A stretch of DNA of 64,000 nt from Halomonas sp. BDJS001 (GTDB lineage Bacteria > Pseudomonadota > Gammaproteobacteria > Pseudomonadales > Halomonadaceae), in the NCBI RefSeq assembly GCF_026104355.1, contig NZ_CP110535.1:1426001-1490000 (forward strand), read 5' to 3'. Both the position numbers and the translations under genes were made by a program. The notes beneath the pieces were generated by a model that had not been told where the DNA came from, did no database searches, and was given only the letters and a program-made list of their open reading frames with translations. Each line of letters opens with the position of its first letter. The first letter of the stretch is position 1. Below are positions 55,973 to 64,000 of the stretch, in pieces.

Positions 55973-57589
55973 CTAAAAATCGCTGTGCTGGTGGGCTGTC
56001 CGCGGGGCAGGAGAGGAGGCGGGTAACGCCTGCGTATGCTCCAAGTTCTGTTGGTTGATGCGGAAATGGGCAACCAGTTGGCGCAGTTGGGCGCTGAGCT
56101 GTGCAAGCGTCTGGGTGGCGTGATTGCTCTCTTGTACCAGGCTGGCATTTTGCTGGGTCATTTGATCCATTTGCGTTACCGCCTGGTTGACCTGCTCAAT
56201 GCCGCTGCTCTGCTCAATGGTGGCTGCAGAGATTTCCTGAACCAGGGTACTGAGCTGTTTGATGTCATCGACCATGCCATTGATCACATCGCCGGTATCA
56301 CGCACTTGACGGCTACCTTCCACCACTTTGCTATCCGACGCTTCGATCAAGGTTTTGATCTCCTGGGCGGCGGCGGCTGAACGGCTGGCCAATTGGCGAA
56401 CCTCATTGGCCACAACGGCAAACCCACGCCCTTGATCGCCGGCTCTTGCGGCTTCCACCGAAGCATTAAGGGCCAAAATGTTGGTTTGGAAGGCAATACC
56501 GTCAATGGTGTTAACGATGCTGCTCATTTGGGTGGCGCTTTCGTTGATCGTGGCCATGGTCGTGATCACTGTCGACATGGAGTCACTGCCACGCTGGGCG
56601 CTGTCCGCCGCTCGGGTGGCAAGCGTACGAGCGTGATCGGCGTGCTCGGCATTTTGCTTAACTGTCGCGGTGAGCTGTTCCATGCTAGAGGCGGTTTCGG
56701 CCAATGAAGCAGCCTGCTCTTCTGTGCGTGTGGAAAGCTCTTCATTAACGCCCACAATCTGCTCTACACCACTATTGACCTGGCTCGCGCCGAGATGGAT
56801 GTCGCCAATCGTTTCGGCGAGCGCCTCACGCATACGATTGATATTAAATAGTAAGCTTTGTTGATCCTTGGGTGAAAGCTGAGTGACTTGGGTCAGGTCG
56901 CCATCAGCGATATGCCGCACTACGTTGGCAGCGTAGCGTGGGTCACCGCCTAAACGACGAGAAACATCACGAATAACCCAGCCCATCAGCAGCGTTACCG
57001 GAAGGCCAATGATCAGCAGTATTCCAATTGAGCGAACCAAGCCAGCAATAAAGGCGGCGTTAATATCATCCACATAAACGCCTGTCGCCAGTGACCACTC
57101 CCATTCGGGAAGGTGCGCGACATAGCTGGTTTTTGGCAGCTGTTCGTCGCCACCCGCACGCGTTGAGTAGTAGTTAACGTGACCACCCCCCGCTTGGGCA
57201 ACACGCAGCAACTCGGGGTACAGCGCCATACCGCTGGCGTCTTCATAGTTGGTCATGTCAGTGCCGGGGTCACGGCTTGGATGAGAGATGATAAGTAAGT
57301 CATTGTTAAAAGAGAAGATATACTCCCCCGCTCCAAAGCTAACGCTAGACATATTATCGATCGCGCGCTGTTGTGCTTCCTCCAGGCTGAGCTCCCCGGC
57401 GGCGACTCGCTCCTGGAGGGCTTCAATTTGGTTCTGCACGCTCTCCACTACGTACTGAATGCTGTCGCGGCGTTCGCTCTCAATGGTTTGGCGGTTCTCC
57501 CAGGCCAGCCAGCCAACCAAGAGCAGCATGGCGATCCAGATAATACCTAGCGTTCCCCAGAGTTTTTGTGTGGTTGTTAAGTGAGTCAT
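55973..57589 (-). CDS. Methyl-accepting chemotaxis protein with Cache-type sensor (copy 2)
   Basis: 538 residues, near-identical to copy 1 in the first helix, HAMP and signalling domain. Differences concentrate in the sensor (ISHPSRDPGTDMTNYEDASG against [39 protein letters not shown] against [19 protein letters not shown]). This suggests a tandem duplication followed by ligand divergence. It has its own sigma-28 promoter, so the two are separate transcription units. Confidence 0.93.
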   Translation of the reverse strand: MTHLTTTQKLWGTLGIIWIAMLLLVGWLAWENRQTIESERRDSIQYVVESVQNQIEALQERVAAGELSLEEAQQRAIDNMSSVSFGAGEYIFSFNNDLLIISHPSRDPGTDMTNYEDASGMALYPELLRVAQAGGGHVNYYSTRAGGDEQLPKTSYVAHLPEWEWSLATGVYVDDINAAFIAGLVRSIGILLIIGLPVTLLMGWVIRDVSRRLGGDPRYAANVVRHIADGDLTQVTQLSPKDQQSLLFNINRMREALAETIGDIHLGASQVNSGVEQIVGVNEELSTRTEEQAASLAETASSMEQLTATVKQNAEHADHARTLATRAADSAQRGSDSMSTVITTMATINESATQMSSIVNTIDGIAFQTNILALNASVEAARAGDQGRGFAVVANEVRQLASRSAAAAQEIKTLIEASDSKVVEGSRQVRDTGDVINGMVDDIKQLSTLVQEISAATIEQSSGIEQVNQAVTQMDQMTQQNASLVQESNHATQTLAQLSAQLRQLVAHFRINQQNLEHTQALPASSPAPRTAHQHSDF

Positions 57590-57625
57590 GTTTTTCCTAG
57601 TTGTTGTAATTGAGTAACTCTTAAG

Positions 57626-57652
57626 CTATCGGCCTAAACAGGACAGACCTTA
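57626..57652 (-). promoter_or_regulatory. Sigma-28 (FliA) promoter of chemoreceptor copy 2
   Basis: On the minus strand TAAGGTCT, 11 bases, GCCGATAG; 7 of 8 matches at -10 and 6 of 8 at -35. Located 37 bases before the start codon, matching the layout of copy 1. Confidence 0.75.
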
Positions 57653-57787
57653 GCAAAAATAGCCTTGAACACCATTTTAAGATAGCACTGCTCTTTTATT
57701 CTTAAATAGTCTAAGTATAGAACCTTTTTTTAAGCTATGCTGTCTCTACAGAATCAGAATGACATTACCACTCTATGGGAGGCAGTA

Positions 57788-58654
57788 ATGCAACGCCCAA
57801 TCGTTACGCACTTTTTTGATGAGCCGACCAACACCTTTAGCTATGTCGTTCAGGATCCCGGTAGTCGTGCCTGCGCGATTATAGATTCGGTGCTCGACTT
57901 TGATTACGCCGCTGGTCGAACCGACGTGCGATCTGCTGACAACATCATCGCCTTTATTCGTGAACACGAGCTTGACGTTACCTGGATTTTGGAAACCCAC
58001 GTGCATGCCGACCACCTTTCGGCGGCGCCCTACCTGCATGAGCAGCTAGGCGGAAAAACCGGCATTGGCGCCAATATAGTGGTGGTGCAGGAGATATTCG
58101 GTAAGGCGTTTAATGCGGGTACGGAGTTTGCCTGGGATGGCAGCCAATTTGATGCACTATTTGCAGAAGGGGACACATTTGCGATTGGTCAATTAAAGGG
58201 CCATGTGCTGCATACCCCAGGCCATACGCCCGCCTGTTTAACCTACGTTGTGGGAGATGCGGCTTTTGTTGGCGATACGCTGTTTATGCCGGATTATGGC
58301 ACTGCACGGTGCGACTTCCCGGGCGGCAATGCGCGCACTCTTTATCGCTCTATTCAAAAAGTGCTGGCGCTCCCCGAGCAGACGCGGCTATTCCTTTGCC
58401 ACGACTACAAAGCCCCTGGCCGTGAGACGTTCCAGCATGAAACCAGCGTGGCTGAGCAGATAAACGGTAATGTTCACGTACATAAAGGTATCAGCGAAGA
58501 CGAGTTTGTAAAAATGCGCACTGAGCGCGATGCCACCTTGGGTATGCCACGGCTCATCATTCCATCGGTGCAGGTCAATATGCGCGCTGGGGAGATGCCT
58601 CCGGCGGAAGAGAATGGCACCGTCTATCTCAAAGTGCCGATTAATTTTTTCTAA
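57788..58654 (+). CDS. Metallo-beta-lactamase-fold hydrolase, Blh/persulfide dioxygenase-like
   Basis: 288 residues. Metal motif ETHVHADHLS near 70, then HTPGHTPACLTY, VGDTLFMPDYGTARCDFPGG and LCHDYKAPGR, as in ETHE1/Blh-type glutathione persulfide dioxygenases. The ATG at 57788 has GGGAGG 5 bases upstream; the longer frame from 57737 is not needed. 29 bases ahead of two YeeE/YedE genes, which resembles the bigR-blh sulfide-detoxification operon; no ArsR-type regulator is visible here. Confidence 0.85.
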   Translation: MQRPIVTHFFDEPTNTFSYVVQDPGSRACAIIDSVLDFDYAAGRTDVRSADNIIAFIREHELDVTWILETHVHADHLSAAPYLHEQLGGKTGIGANIVVVQEIFGKAFNAGTEFAWDGSQFDALFAEGDTFAIGQLKGHVLHTPGHTPACLTYVVGDAAFVGDTLFMPDYGTARCDFPGGNARTLYRSIQKVLALPEQTRLFLCHDYKAPGRETFQHETSVAEQINGNVHVHKGISEDEFVKMRTERDATLGMPRLIIPSVQVNMRAGEMPPAEENGTVYLKVPINFF

Positions 58655-58683
58655 CGGTTTAAGTGCGAGCTGAGGAGTGATCA

Positions 58684-59148
58684 GTGGATTGGACAGCAGG
58701 GTTACAAGGGTTGGTTGGAGGGGTATTGATCGGCCTTTCCGCTACCTGGCTGATGGCCTCGCTGGGGCGAATCGCGGGTATCAGTGGTATCGCGGGAAAC
58801 TTGATTACGCAGCGACCCAAGGGCGATAGCGCTTGGCGAGTAGCGTTTTTGTTAGGGCTAATCAGTGGGCCGTTAGTGCTCATGGCGTTGGGTGGTGGTT
58901 TAGGCAATGTCGCCGGTAGCCCAGGTGAGGTAATCGGTGCACCCGCAGGCGGCGTAGGGTTAATGCTGATGGCCGGTTTGTTCGTGGGGCTAGGCACAGG
59001 GCTGGGCAGTGGTTGTACAAGCGGTCATGGTGTATGTGGATTGGCGCGCTTGGCCCCACGCTCCATGGCAGCCACCGGCATGTTTCTAGTGACAGCGCTG
59101 GTGATCGTTTATATCTCCCGTCACTTGCTAGGTTTAGGCAGCCCATAA
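58684..59148 (+). CDS. YeeE/YedE-family sulfur transport protein (first half)
   Basis: 154 residues, four or so membrane helices, with GLGTGLGSGCTSGHGVCGLARL, the cysteine-bearing signature of YeeE/YedE (DUF395). GTG start with GAGGAG upstream. It overlaps the next YeeE-like gene by one base (TAATG). Two short halves probably form one transporter for thiosulfate or another sulfur species. Confidence 0.85.
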   Translation: MDWTAGLQGLVGGVLIGLSATWLMASLGRIAGISGIAGNLITQRPKGDSAWRVAFLLGLISGPLVLMALGGGLGNVAGSPGEVIGAPAGGVGLMLMAGLFVGLGTGLGSGCTSGHGVCGLARLAPRSMAATGMFLVTALVIVYISRHLLGLGSP

Positions 59149-59609
59149 TGAATAGCTTAATGAATAGTTCAATCAATGAATCGGATAAGCGTCGTTGGCT
59201 GAAAACAGCGGCGGGCTATGCAGCGGGGTTGCTTTTCGGCCTTGGTTTGGCTGTTTCAGGCATGACTGATCCCGCACGAGTAGTGGGATTTTTAGACGTG
59301 GCGGGTGCCTGGGATCCAACGCTGATGTTTGTGTTGGGCGGAGCCGTTATCACCACTTTTATCGGCTATCGGCTGGTATTTAAGTGTCCGGCCCCCTTGT
59401 TGGGTGGCGTCTTTCAGTTGCCTACCAAGCGGGAGTTAGACGCGAAGTTGTTAGGGGGCGCGGCCCTGTTTGGCATCGGCTGGGGGCTTTCTGGCTACTG
59501 TCCAGGGCCGGCGATTGCCTCTATTGGCGGTCTTTCCTTACCGCTATTGGCCATGCTCACCACAATGGTGCTGGGGTGGTTCGCTGCTAAGCGAATTTCA
59601 GCTTCTTAG
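59148..59609 (+). CDS. YeeE/YedE-family sulfur transport protein (second half)
   Basis: 153 residues, membrane protein with GLAVSGMTDPARVVGFLDVAG and the cysteine motif GWGLSGYCPGPA, the second-half form of YeeE/YedE. I chose ATG 59148, coupled to the upstream stop; the longer frame from 59013 runs over the previous gene. Confidence 0.85.
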   Translation: MNSLMNSSINESDKRRWLKTAAGYAAGLLFGLGLAVSGMTDPARVVGFLDVAGAWDPTLMFVLGGAVITTFIGYRLVFKCPAPLLGGVFQLPTKRELDAKLLGGAALFGIGWGLSGYCPGPAIASIGGLSLPLLAMLTTMVLGWFAAKRISAS

Positions 59610-59625
59610 ATTGATCTACGTGGTC

Positions 59626-59657
59626 TTGAGGGAAGCTGCTTTAGCGGCCTCCCTCAA
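59626..59657. terminator. Hairpin between convergent yeeE-like and dsbG genes
   Basis: TTGAGGGA/TCCCTCAA outer stem with inner GCTGC/GCGGC pairing and TTTA loop. No T-tract; possible bidirectional transcription barrier. Confidence 0.55.
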
Positions 59658-59661
59658 CATG

Positions 59662-60444
59662 TCAGGGCGCTTCGCTGCCCATCATCTCAATGAGTCGCTC
59701 ATCACTGGGCATACCCTGAATACGGTCAAGGCGCACGTGTCCATTTTCTGTTTCGCGCTGAAAAACCGAGGTGGGGGTGGCATATAGGCCTAACTCCTCA
59801 AATAGCTGGTTATTGGTGTAGACCTGCTCTTCAATCTCTCGTGGTTGGGCGCTGGCCGCGACCTCTTTCTGGCCACTTTCATGGGCACGCAGCGTAGCCG
59901 CTGGATCGTCAGCGCCGAGTAGGGCGGCTGCTTTGCCTGGACTGTCGGCGGCTAAAATACCGACCATGATGTGGCGCAGTTGCACTTCACCCGCCTCTAC
60001 CCAGGGACGTGCCTCATGCCAAAACTGGCGGCAGTAGGGGCAGTTGGCATCGGTGAAGGTGTAAATCACCCGCGGAGCATCCTCATCGCCATCTTGAATC
60101 CAGTGGCTTTCGCTCAATAGCTGCCAGGTTTGTGCTTCTAGAGGCGCACGCACGTGCTCATCCAACTGTTCCTCGGTAAGGTCGTTACCTTCGCTATCCA
60201 TCAGCGTACCGACCACCGCATGCTCGCCATCAGGTGTCAGATAAACCGCCATGTCCTGGCCCTGTACGCTGGCGCCGTAGCCGCGTAACCCACCGGGGGC
60301 ATCAAATTGGCCATGAATTTCCAGGCCCTGATCGGCCAGGGCTTGAATAGGGGGGGGAAGCTCATCTGCAGGGCTGGCAGAGGACACCGCCCAGCCTGCC
60401 AGGAGAAGAAAACCGCTTATCACAGAGTGACGTTTCAAGTGCAT
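59662..60444 (-). CDS. dsbG: Periplasmic thiol:disulfide isomerase, DsbG/DsbC-like
   Basis: 260 residues. Sec signal peptide (about 1-24, ending SSASPA), N-terminal dimerisation domain (about 28-95), then a thioredoxin fold with active site CPYC near 137 (FTDANCPYCRQFW) and cis-proline loop ATPTSVF. CPYC is the DsbG form. Isomerase or sulfenic-acid reductase in the periplasm. Convergent with the sulfur transport genes. Confidence 0.88.
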   Translation of the reverse strand: MHLKRHSVISGFLLLAGWAVSSASPADELPPPIQALADQGLEIHGQFDAPGGLRGYGASVQGQDMAVYLTPDGEHAVVGTLMDSEGNDLTEEQLDEHVRAPLEAQTWQLLSESHWIQDGDEDAPRVIYTFTDANCPYCRQFWHEARPWVEAGEVQLRHIMVGILAADSPGKAAALLGADDPAATLRAHESGQKEVAASAQPREIEEQVYTNNQLFEELGLYATPTSVFQRETENGHVRLDRIQGMPSDERLIEMMGSEAP

Positions 60445-60593
60445 TGCAGCGCCTTGTTTGAAAAGAAGTGAAGGGCTAAAGGTTTGCTATCCGCCATCTT
60501 AACACTGGCGCAATGCTGCACTGCCATTATCCCACCACAACATTATTCAGCAATGTTGGGCGCTGCTCCTGGAGCGGTATGTCGCCATGTAAT

Positions 60594-62360
60594 CTAACGA
60601 TCAGCCACCAGCCAGCGAACTGCGTAAGGTGGCAGTGTACCTTCGGGGATCCAAGGGTTGCTGGGATCCAGCGCTTGCCAAGCGTGTTTTTCCAGTGCCT
60701 GGGTAACCGCTTCTCCTACGTTTTCTAAGGGCAGTGGCAGGTCGGTAACGTTATACAGCGCTAGTAAGCGTCGGCCATCATGCAGTGGGCCACGCTCCAC
60801 TGCCAACAGTTCCGGTGCTGAGACCACAACCCGCTGGGCGGCATTGGGGTGAAAACAGGGCTCCTGGCGGCGCTGGTCTAATAGCCGGTTTAACGCGTGG
60901 AAAACATCGTGGGTGGGCGTTGAAGGGCTATCGAGCAGGAGGTCAAGCTCGCTACGCTGCCAGCGTCGGCGGTTGATCGAGCGCAGTCGCCCGCTGCGTT
61001 CAACGCCTTCCACATCATTGAGCGTGCCCGTCAGGGTATGAATATACAGCGCGGGTATACCTTGTAAGCTGAGCATAATCGCTTGGCTGCATAGAAAACG
61101 CGCAATCTGCCACGGGTCGGGCCCACGGCGGGTGCCGCGCATGGCCTCGAACCAGGTAATATTGATCTCGTAAGGCGTGTCGCTGCCATCCGGGTTACTG
61201 CGCATGCTGACAAAACCGCCAAACTTGTGCATCAGTTCCAGCAGCGCGTCCCGCTCGTGGTCAGGCAGTAGGCCTTCCAGAGGGCGTACGCCAATGCCGT
61301 CATGACTGGCGGTAAAGTTGAGGTAGGTGCAGTGGTCGGGCAGAACGGGAAGGCTGGAAAGCCAGCTCTGCAAGGTGCTGGCTTCCCCCCGGGTGAGGGT
61401 GTGCAGTAGCAGAGGGGGCAGGGCGAACTGATACACCATATGAGCTTCGTCGGGCGCCCCCTCCGGTAGCCGGTTTAAACCAAAATAGCTGATGTTTTCC
61501 TGATGGGGCACATTGGTTTCGGTGATCAGCAGGGTACCGGGTGCCACGTGATCCACAATCGCCCGCAGCAGCCGCACCACGGTGTGGGTCTCTGGCAGGT
61601 GAATGCAGGCGGTGCCCAGCTTCTTCCATAGAAAGGCCACCGCATCCAAGCGCACAATCCGCGTCCCCTGCTCCAGGTAGAACAGTAAAATACCCACGAA
61701 CTCCAGCAGCACATCAGGATTTTCAAAGTTCAGGTCAAGCTGGTCTTCGGAGAACGTTGCCCATAGATAGCGGGTGCCGCGACGGGTGGATATGGGGACT
61801 AACAAGGGACTGCTGCGCGGACGCACCACTTGAGAGACATCGGTATCTGGATCGACTTCGATAAAGTAGTCGCGGCCAGGCAGGCTGCCGCTCAGGTAAT
61901 CCACAAACCAGAGGGACTCCCGTGAAACGTGGTTGAGCACCAGGTCGGCCATTAAGTCGTAATGACTGGCCAGTTCACGGATATGCGACCAGTCGCCAAG
62001 GTCGGGGTTAACTTCCCGGTAGTGGATGACCGAGAAACCGTCATCGCTGCTCCAGGGAAAGAAGGGCAGTACGTGCACGCCGCTGATACGATCACCTAAC
62101 CGCTTTTGAAGAAAATCGCTAAGTACGGCCAGCGGCGGCACACTATCTTCGATAATGGAGTCACCATAGCTGATCACCCACTGATCTTTTTCGCTCCAAG
62201 AAGGTGCATGCTTGGCGCTGTTTTCTATCTGGGCGGATGGAAATAGGGCAAGCGACTGGAAATGCGCTAGCCGCTGGTTCAAGCGGCGCTGCACTTCGCT
62301 TGCTCTGGGCCCGTAAAGGTGGGTGAGGTAGTGGTGAACGATCTGCTCAAAGGGGGACAT
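60594..62360 (-). CDS. GH13 subfamily 18 phosphorylase, probably glucosylglycerate phosphorylase
   Basis: 588 residues, sucrose-phosphorylase-like amylase barrel. Catalytic residues lie in IVRLDAVAFLWK (nucleophile Asp, about 235), LLITETNVPH (acid/base Glu, about 278) and NFTASHDGIG (Asp, about 351). The group includes sucrose, sucrose-6-phosphate, glucosylglycerol and glucosylglycerate phosphorylases; the last is favoured because gpgS and its phosphatase lie 6.5 kb away. It would release glucose-1-phosphate and glycerate. ATG 62360 has AGGAG 7 bases upstream; an in-frame TTG 21 bases earlier is less likely. Confidence 0.85.
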   Translation of the reverse strand: MSPFEQIVHHYLTHLYGPRASEVQRRLNQRLAHFQSLALFPSAQIENSAKHAPSWSEKDQWVISYGDSIIEDSVPPLAVLSDFLQKRLGDRISGVHVLPFFPWSSDDGFSVIHYREVNPDLGDWSHIRELASHYDLMADLVLNHVSRESLWFVDYLSGSLPGRDYFIEVDPDTDVSQVVRPRSSPLLVPISTRRGTRYLWATFSEDQLDLNFENPDVLLEFVGILLFYLEQGTRIVRLDAVAFLWKKLGTACIHLPETHTVVRLLRAIVDHVAPGTLLITETNVPHQENISYFGLNRLPEGAPDEAHMVYQFALPPLLLHTLTRGEASTLQSWLSSLPVLPDHCTYLNFTASHDGIGVRPLEGLLPDHERDALLELMHKFGGFVSMRSNPDGSDTPYEINITWFEAMRGTRRGPDPWQIARFLCSQAIMLSLQGIPALYIHTLTGTLNDVEGVERSGRLRSINRRRWQRSELDLLLDSPSTPTHDVFHALNRLLDQRRQEPCFHPNAAQRVVVSAPELLAVERGPLHDGRRLLALYNVTDLPLPLENVGEAVTQALEKHAWQALDPSNPWIPEGTLPPYAVRWLVADR

Positions 62361-62572
62361 GGAGTGACTCCTGATAAACAATCTGCCACAAACGCTGCAG
62401 CTTGTGTGCCAAATCGTTACAATACGAAGTTGATACCGCGTTTAAACGCTAAGATACATTAGCTTATGGCAGTGGATACTGCTAAAACGCTACTAATAGC
62501 ACACATATTGACAGGTTATAACACGCTAACTCGTGCGGCACGCTGACACGAGCTGACAACAGGTTGACCGCT

Positions 62573-63052
62573 ATGCATTGCCCTTTTTGTGGTGCAAACG
62601 ATACTCGAGTGACCGATTCGCGGTTGGTCGCTGATGGTGACCAGGTACGCCGTCGCCGCCAGTGTGCGAGCTGCCAAGAGCGCTTTACCACCTATGAAAC
62701 CGCTGAATTAGTCATGCCGCGGGTGGTGAAGTCCGACGGCTCCCGTGAGAGCTTTAATGAAGCCAAGCTGCGGGCTGGCATGCTGCGCGCGTTGGAAAAG
62801 CGCCCGGTCAGTGCTGAAGCCATTGAGGCAGCGGTCGAGCGCATTCGTCAAACCCTTCGTGCTCGAGGCGATCGTGAGATCAACGCTCGTGATATCGGCG
62901 AAGCGGTGATGCATACGCTTAAAACCCTCGATCATGTGGCCTATATCCGCTTCGCGTCGGTGTATCGCAAGTTCCAGGATCTGGATGAGTTTCGCGCTGA
63001 GATAGATCGGCTTTCCCAAGAGCCCTCAAACAAAAGCGTGCCGTCAAAATGA
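62573..63052 (+). CDS. nrdR: Transcriptional repressor NrdR
   Basis: 159 residues. N-terminal zinc ribbon MHCPFCG and CASCQERF, then an ATP-cone domain ([21 protein letters not shown]). Represses ribonucleotide reductase genes according to nucleotide levels. I chose ATG 62573, as NrdR proteins begin MHCPFC; a TTG nine bases earlier is not needed. It overlaps ribD by four bases, the common nrdR-ribD arrangement. Confidence 0.95.
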   Translation: MHCPFCGANDTRVTDSRLVADGDQVRRRRQCASCQERFTTYETAELVMPRVVKSDGSRESFNEAKLRAGMLRALEKRPVSAEAIEAAVERIRQTLRARGDREINARDIGEAVMHTLKTLDHVAYIRFASVYRKFQDLDEFRAEIDRLSQEPSNKSVPSK

Positions 63053-64000
63053 GCACCGATTTTAGCCAGGCTGACCACCGCTACATGGCCCGGGCGCTGC
63101 AGCTGGCGCAAAAAGGCTTATACACTACGAATCCCAACCCACGGGTAGGCTGCGTCATTGTGCGCGACGAGGAGATAGTCGGCGAAGGCTTTCACCTGCG
63201 TGCCGGTGAACCTCATGCTGAGATCCACGCTTTAAACGCCGCAGGAGCACGCGCCCAGGGGGCCACCGCCTACGTCACCCTGGAGCCCTGCTCTCACACT
63301 GGGCGCACCGGCCCCTGCGCAGTAGCGCTTCGCGAAGCCCGGGTCTCGCGGGTCGTCGTGGCGATGATAGATCCTAACCCCGAGGTTAGCGGCCGCGGTA
63401 TTCGAATACTCGAACAGGCCGGTATCGACGTCGCGGTGGGCTTGCTGGAAAGCGAAGTGCGCACGTTGAACCCCGGTTTTATTAAGCGCATGGCCCTAAA
63501 GCGCCCCTTTGTGCGCCTGAAAATGGCGATGAGTTTAGATGGTCGCACTGCCATGGGGTCGGGGGAGTCCCAGTGGATCACCGGGCCTGAAGCGCGCACT
63601 CAAGTGCAGCGGCTACGGGCACGCTCCAGCGCGATATTAAGCGGCGTAGAGTCGCTGATCATGGACGACTCTCGGCTGACGCTACGGGCAGAGCAGCTAC
63701 AGCTCGATAACGCTGACGATGTGATTCGCCGCCAGCCTTTGCGGGTGATTTTAGATACGCATTTGCGCTTACCCCTAGCGGCGGCCTGTTTACGCGAGCC
63801 AGGGCGTACACTAGTACTCACCACACCAGACCACGTGGAAGAGAAGCGCCATCGGCTAACCCAGGCGGGGGCCGAAGTGCTGGTACTACCGGCCGGTAGC
63901 GATGGGCGGATCGATCTGGTGGCAATGCTACAGTGGTTAGCCGAAAATGAGCAGGTTAACGAACTGTTAGTGGAAACCGGCGCGACCCTGGCGGGCGCTA
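63049..64000 (+). CDS. ribD: Riboflavin biosynthesis bifunctional deaminase/reductase (partial, runs off window)
   Basis: 317 codons present. Deaminase domain with zinc motifs PHAEIHAL and [12 protein letters not shown]; reductase domain begins about residue 147 ([17 protein letters not shown]) with GESQWITG. Catalyses the second and third steps of riboflavin synthesis from GTP. ATG overlaps the nrdR stop. The C-terminus is cut by the window edge. Confidence 0.95.
   Translation, partial: MSTDFSQADHRYMARALQLAQKGLYTTNPNPRVGCVIVRDEEIVGEGFHLRAGEPHAEIHALNAAGARAQGATAYVTLEPCSHTGRTGPCAVALREARVSRVVVAMIDPNPEVSGRGIRILEQAGIDVAVGLLESEVRTLNPGFIKRMALKRPFVRLKMAMSLDGRTAMGSGESQWITGPEARTQVQRLRARSSAILSGVESLIMDDSRLTLRAEQLQLDNADDVIRRQPLRVILDTHLRLPLAAACLREPGRTLVLTTPDHVEEKRHRLTQAGAEVLVLPAGSDGRIDLVAMLQWLAENEQVNELLVETGATLAGA

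Noticed and set aside
59013-59147. Longer N-terminus for the second YeeE-like protein
   Set aside because: It would overlap the first YeeE gene in another frame; ATG 59148 is coupled to the upstream stop and gives the normal family start.

Overview
The window reads as part of a gammaproteobacterial chromosome, most likely Halomonas or a close relative (Halomonadaceae). This rests on acidic secreted proteins, a glucosylglycerate osmolyte gene set, FlgO and chemotaxis genes with sigma-28 promoters, and gene content typical of that family. No taxonomic search could be run. About 45 genes are supported; I found no rRNA, tRNA, CRISPR array or transposase.

Left part (1-14.6 kb): a phosphomannomutase cut by the window edge; a divergent pair of large secreted enzymes (an ExeM/NucH-type nuclease and a 5'-nucleotidase), each carrying DUF4214 modules; a PrtD/PrtE/TolC-type type I secretion operon; and, 10 bases downstream, a WcaJ-type sugar-phosphate transferase. 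The membrane-fusion gene and the sugar transferase are both frameshifted in this sequence, the latter at a run of eight A.

Polysaccharide region (14.7-30.9 kb): ManC/AlgA, a GT4 glycosyltransferase, an inverted SGNH/MBOAT O-acylation pair, a three-gene gtr-type cassette (DUF6311 membrane protein, GtrB-like GT2, GtrA-like flippase), a Wzm/Wzt exporter with a C-terminal Wzt domain, a methyltransferase-coiled coil-double glycosyltransferase fusion, and Gmd/Rmd. With the phosphomannomutase this predicts mannose-6-P to GDP-mannose to GDP-D-rhamnose and an ABC-exported, A-band-like polysaccharide.

Surface-protein region (30.9-48.8 kb): a strongly expressed-looking S-layer-like protein with N-terminal DUF4214 and RTX-like C-terminal region, SapC, a trypsin-like protease with DUF4214 (frameshifted across its catalytic triad), two DUF6447-related proteins, an M14 carboxypeptidase with DUF4214, a 2,027-residue DUF4347/Ig-like/DUF4214 protein, a ten-copy heptamer repeat, and a microcystin-dependent (tail-collar)/DUF6916/GNAT group. 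An 8.7-kb part of this region is bounded by a 54-bp direct repeat derived from the 3' end of flgO.

Right part (48.8-64 kb): FlgO and a partner lipoprotein, a MotB-like OmpA protein, glucosylglycerate synthesis (phosphatase and synthase) and a glucosylglycerate-phosphorylase-like GH13, two tandem chemotaxis receptors with sigma-28 promoters, a Blh-like metallo-hydrolase with two YeeE/YedE sulfur transporters, DsbG, NrdR and the start of RibD.

Main idea: type I exporter, DUF4214-tagged exoproteins, S-layer-like protein with SapC, and a GDP-D-rhamnose ABC-exported glycan look like one cell-surface system, similar in layout to the Caulobacter S-layer/O-antigen system but with DUF4214 as the shared module.
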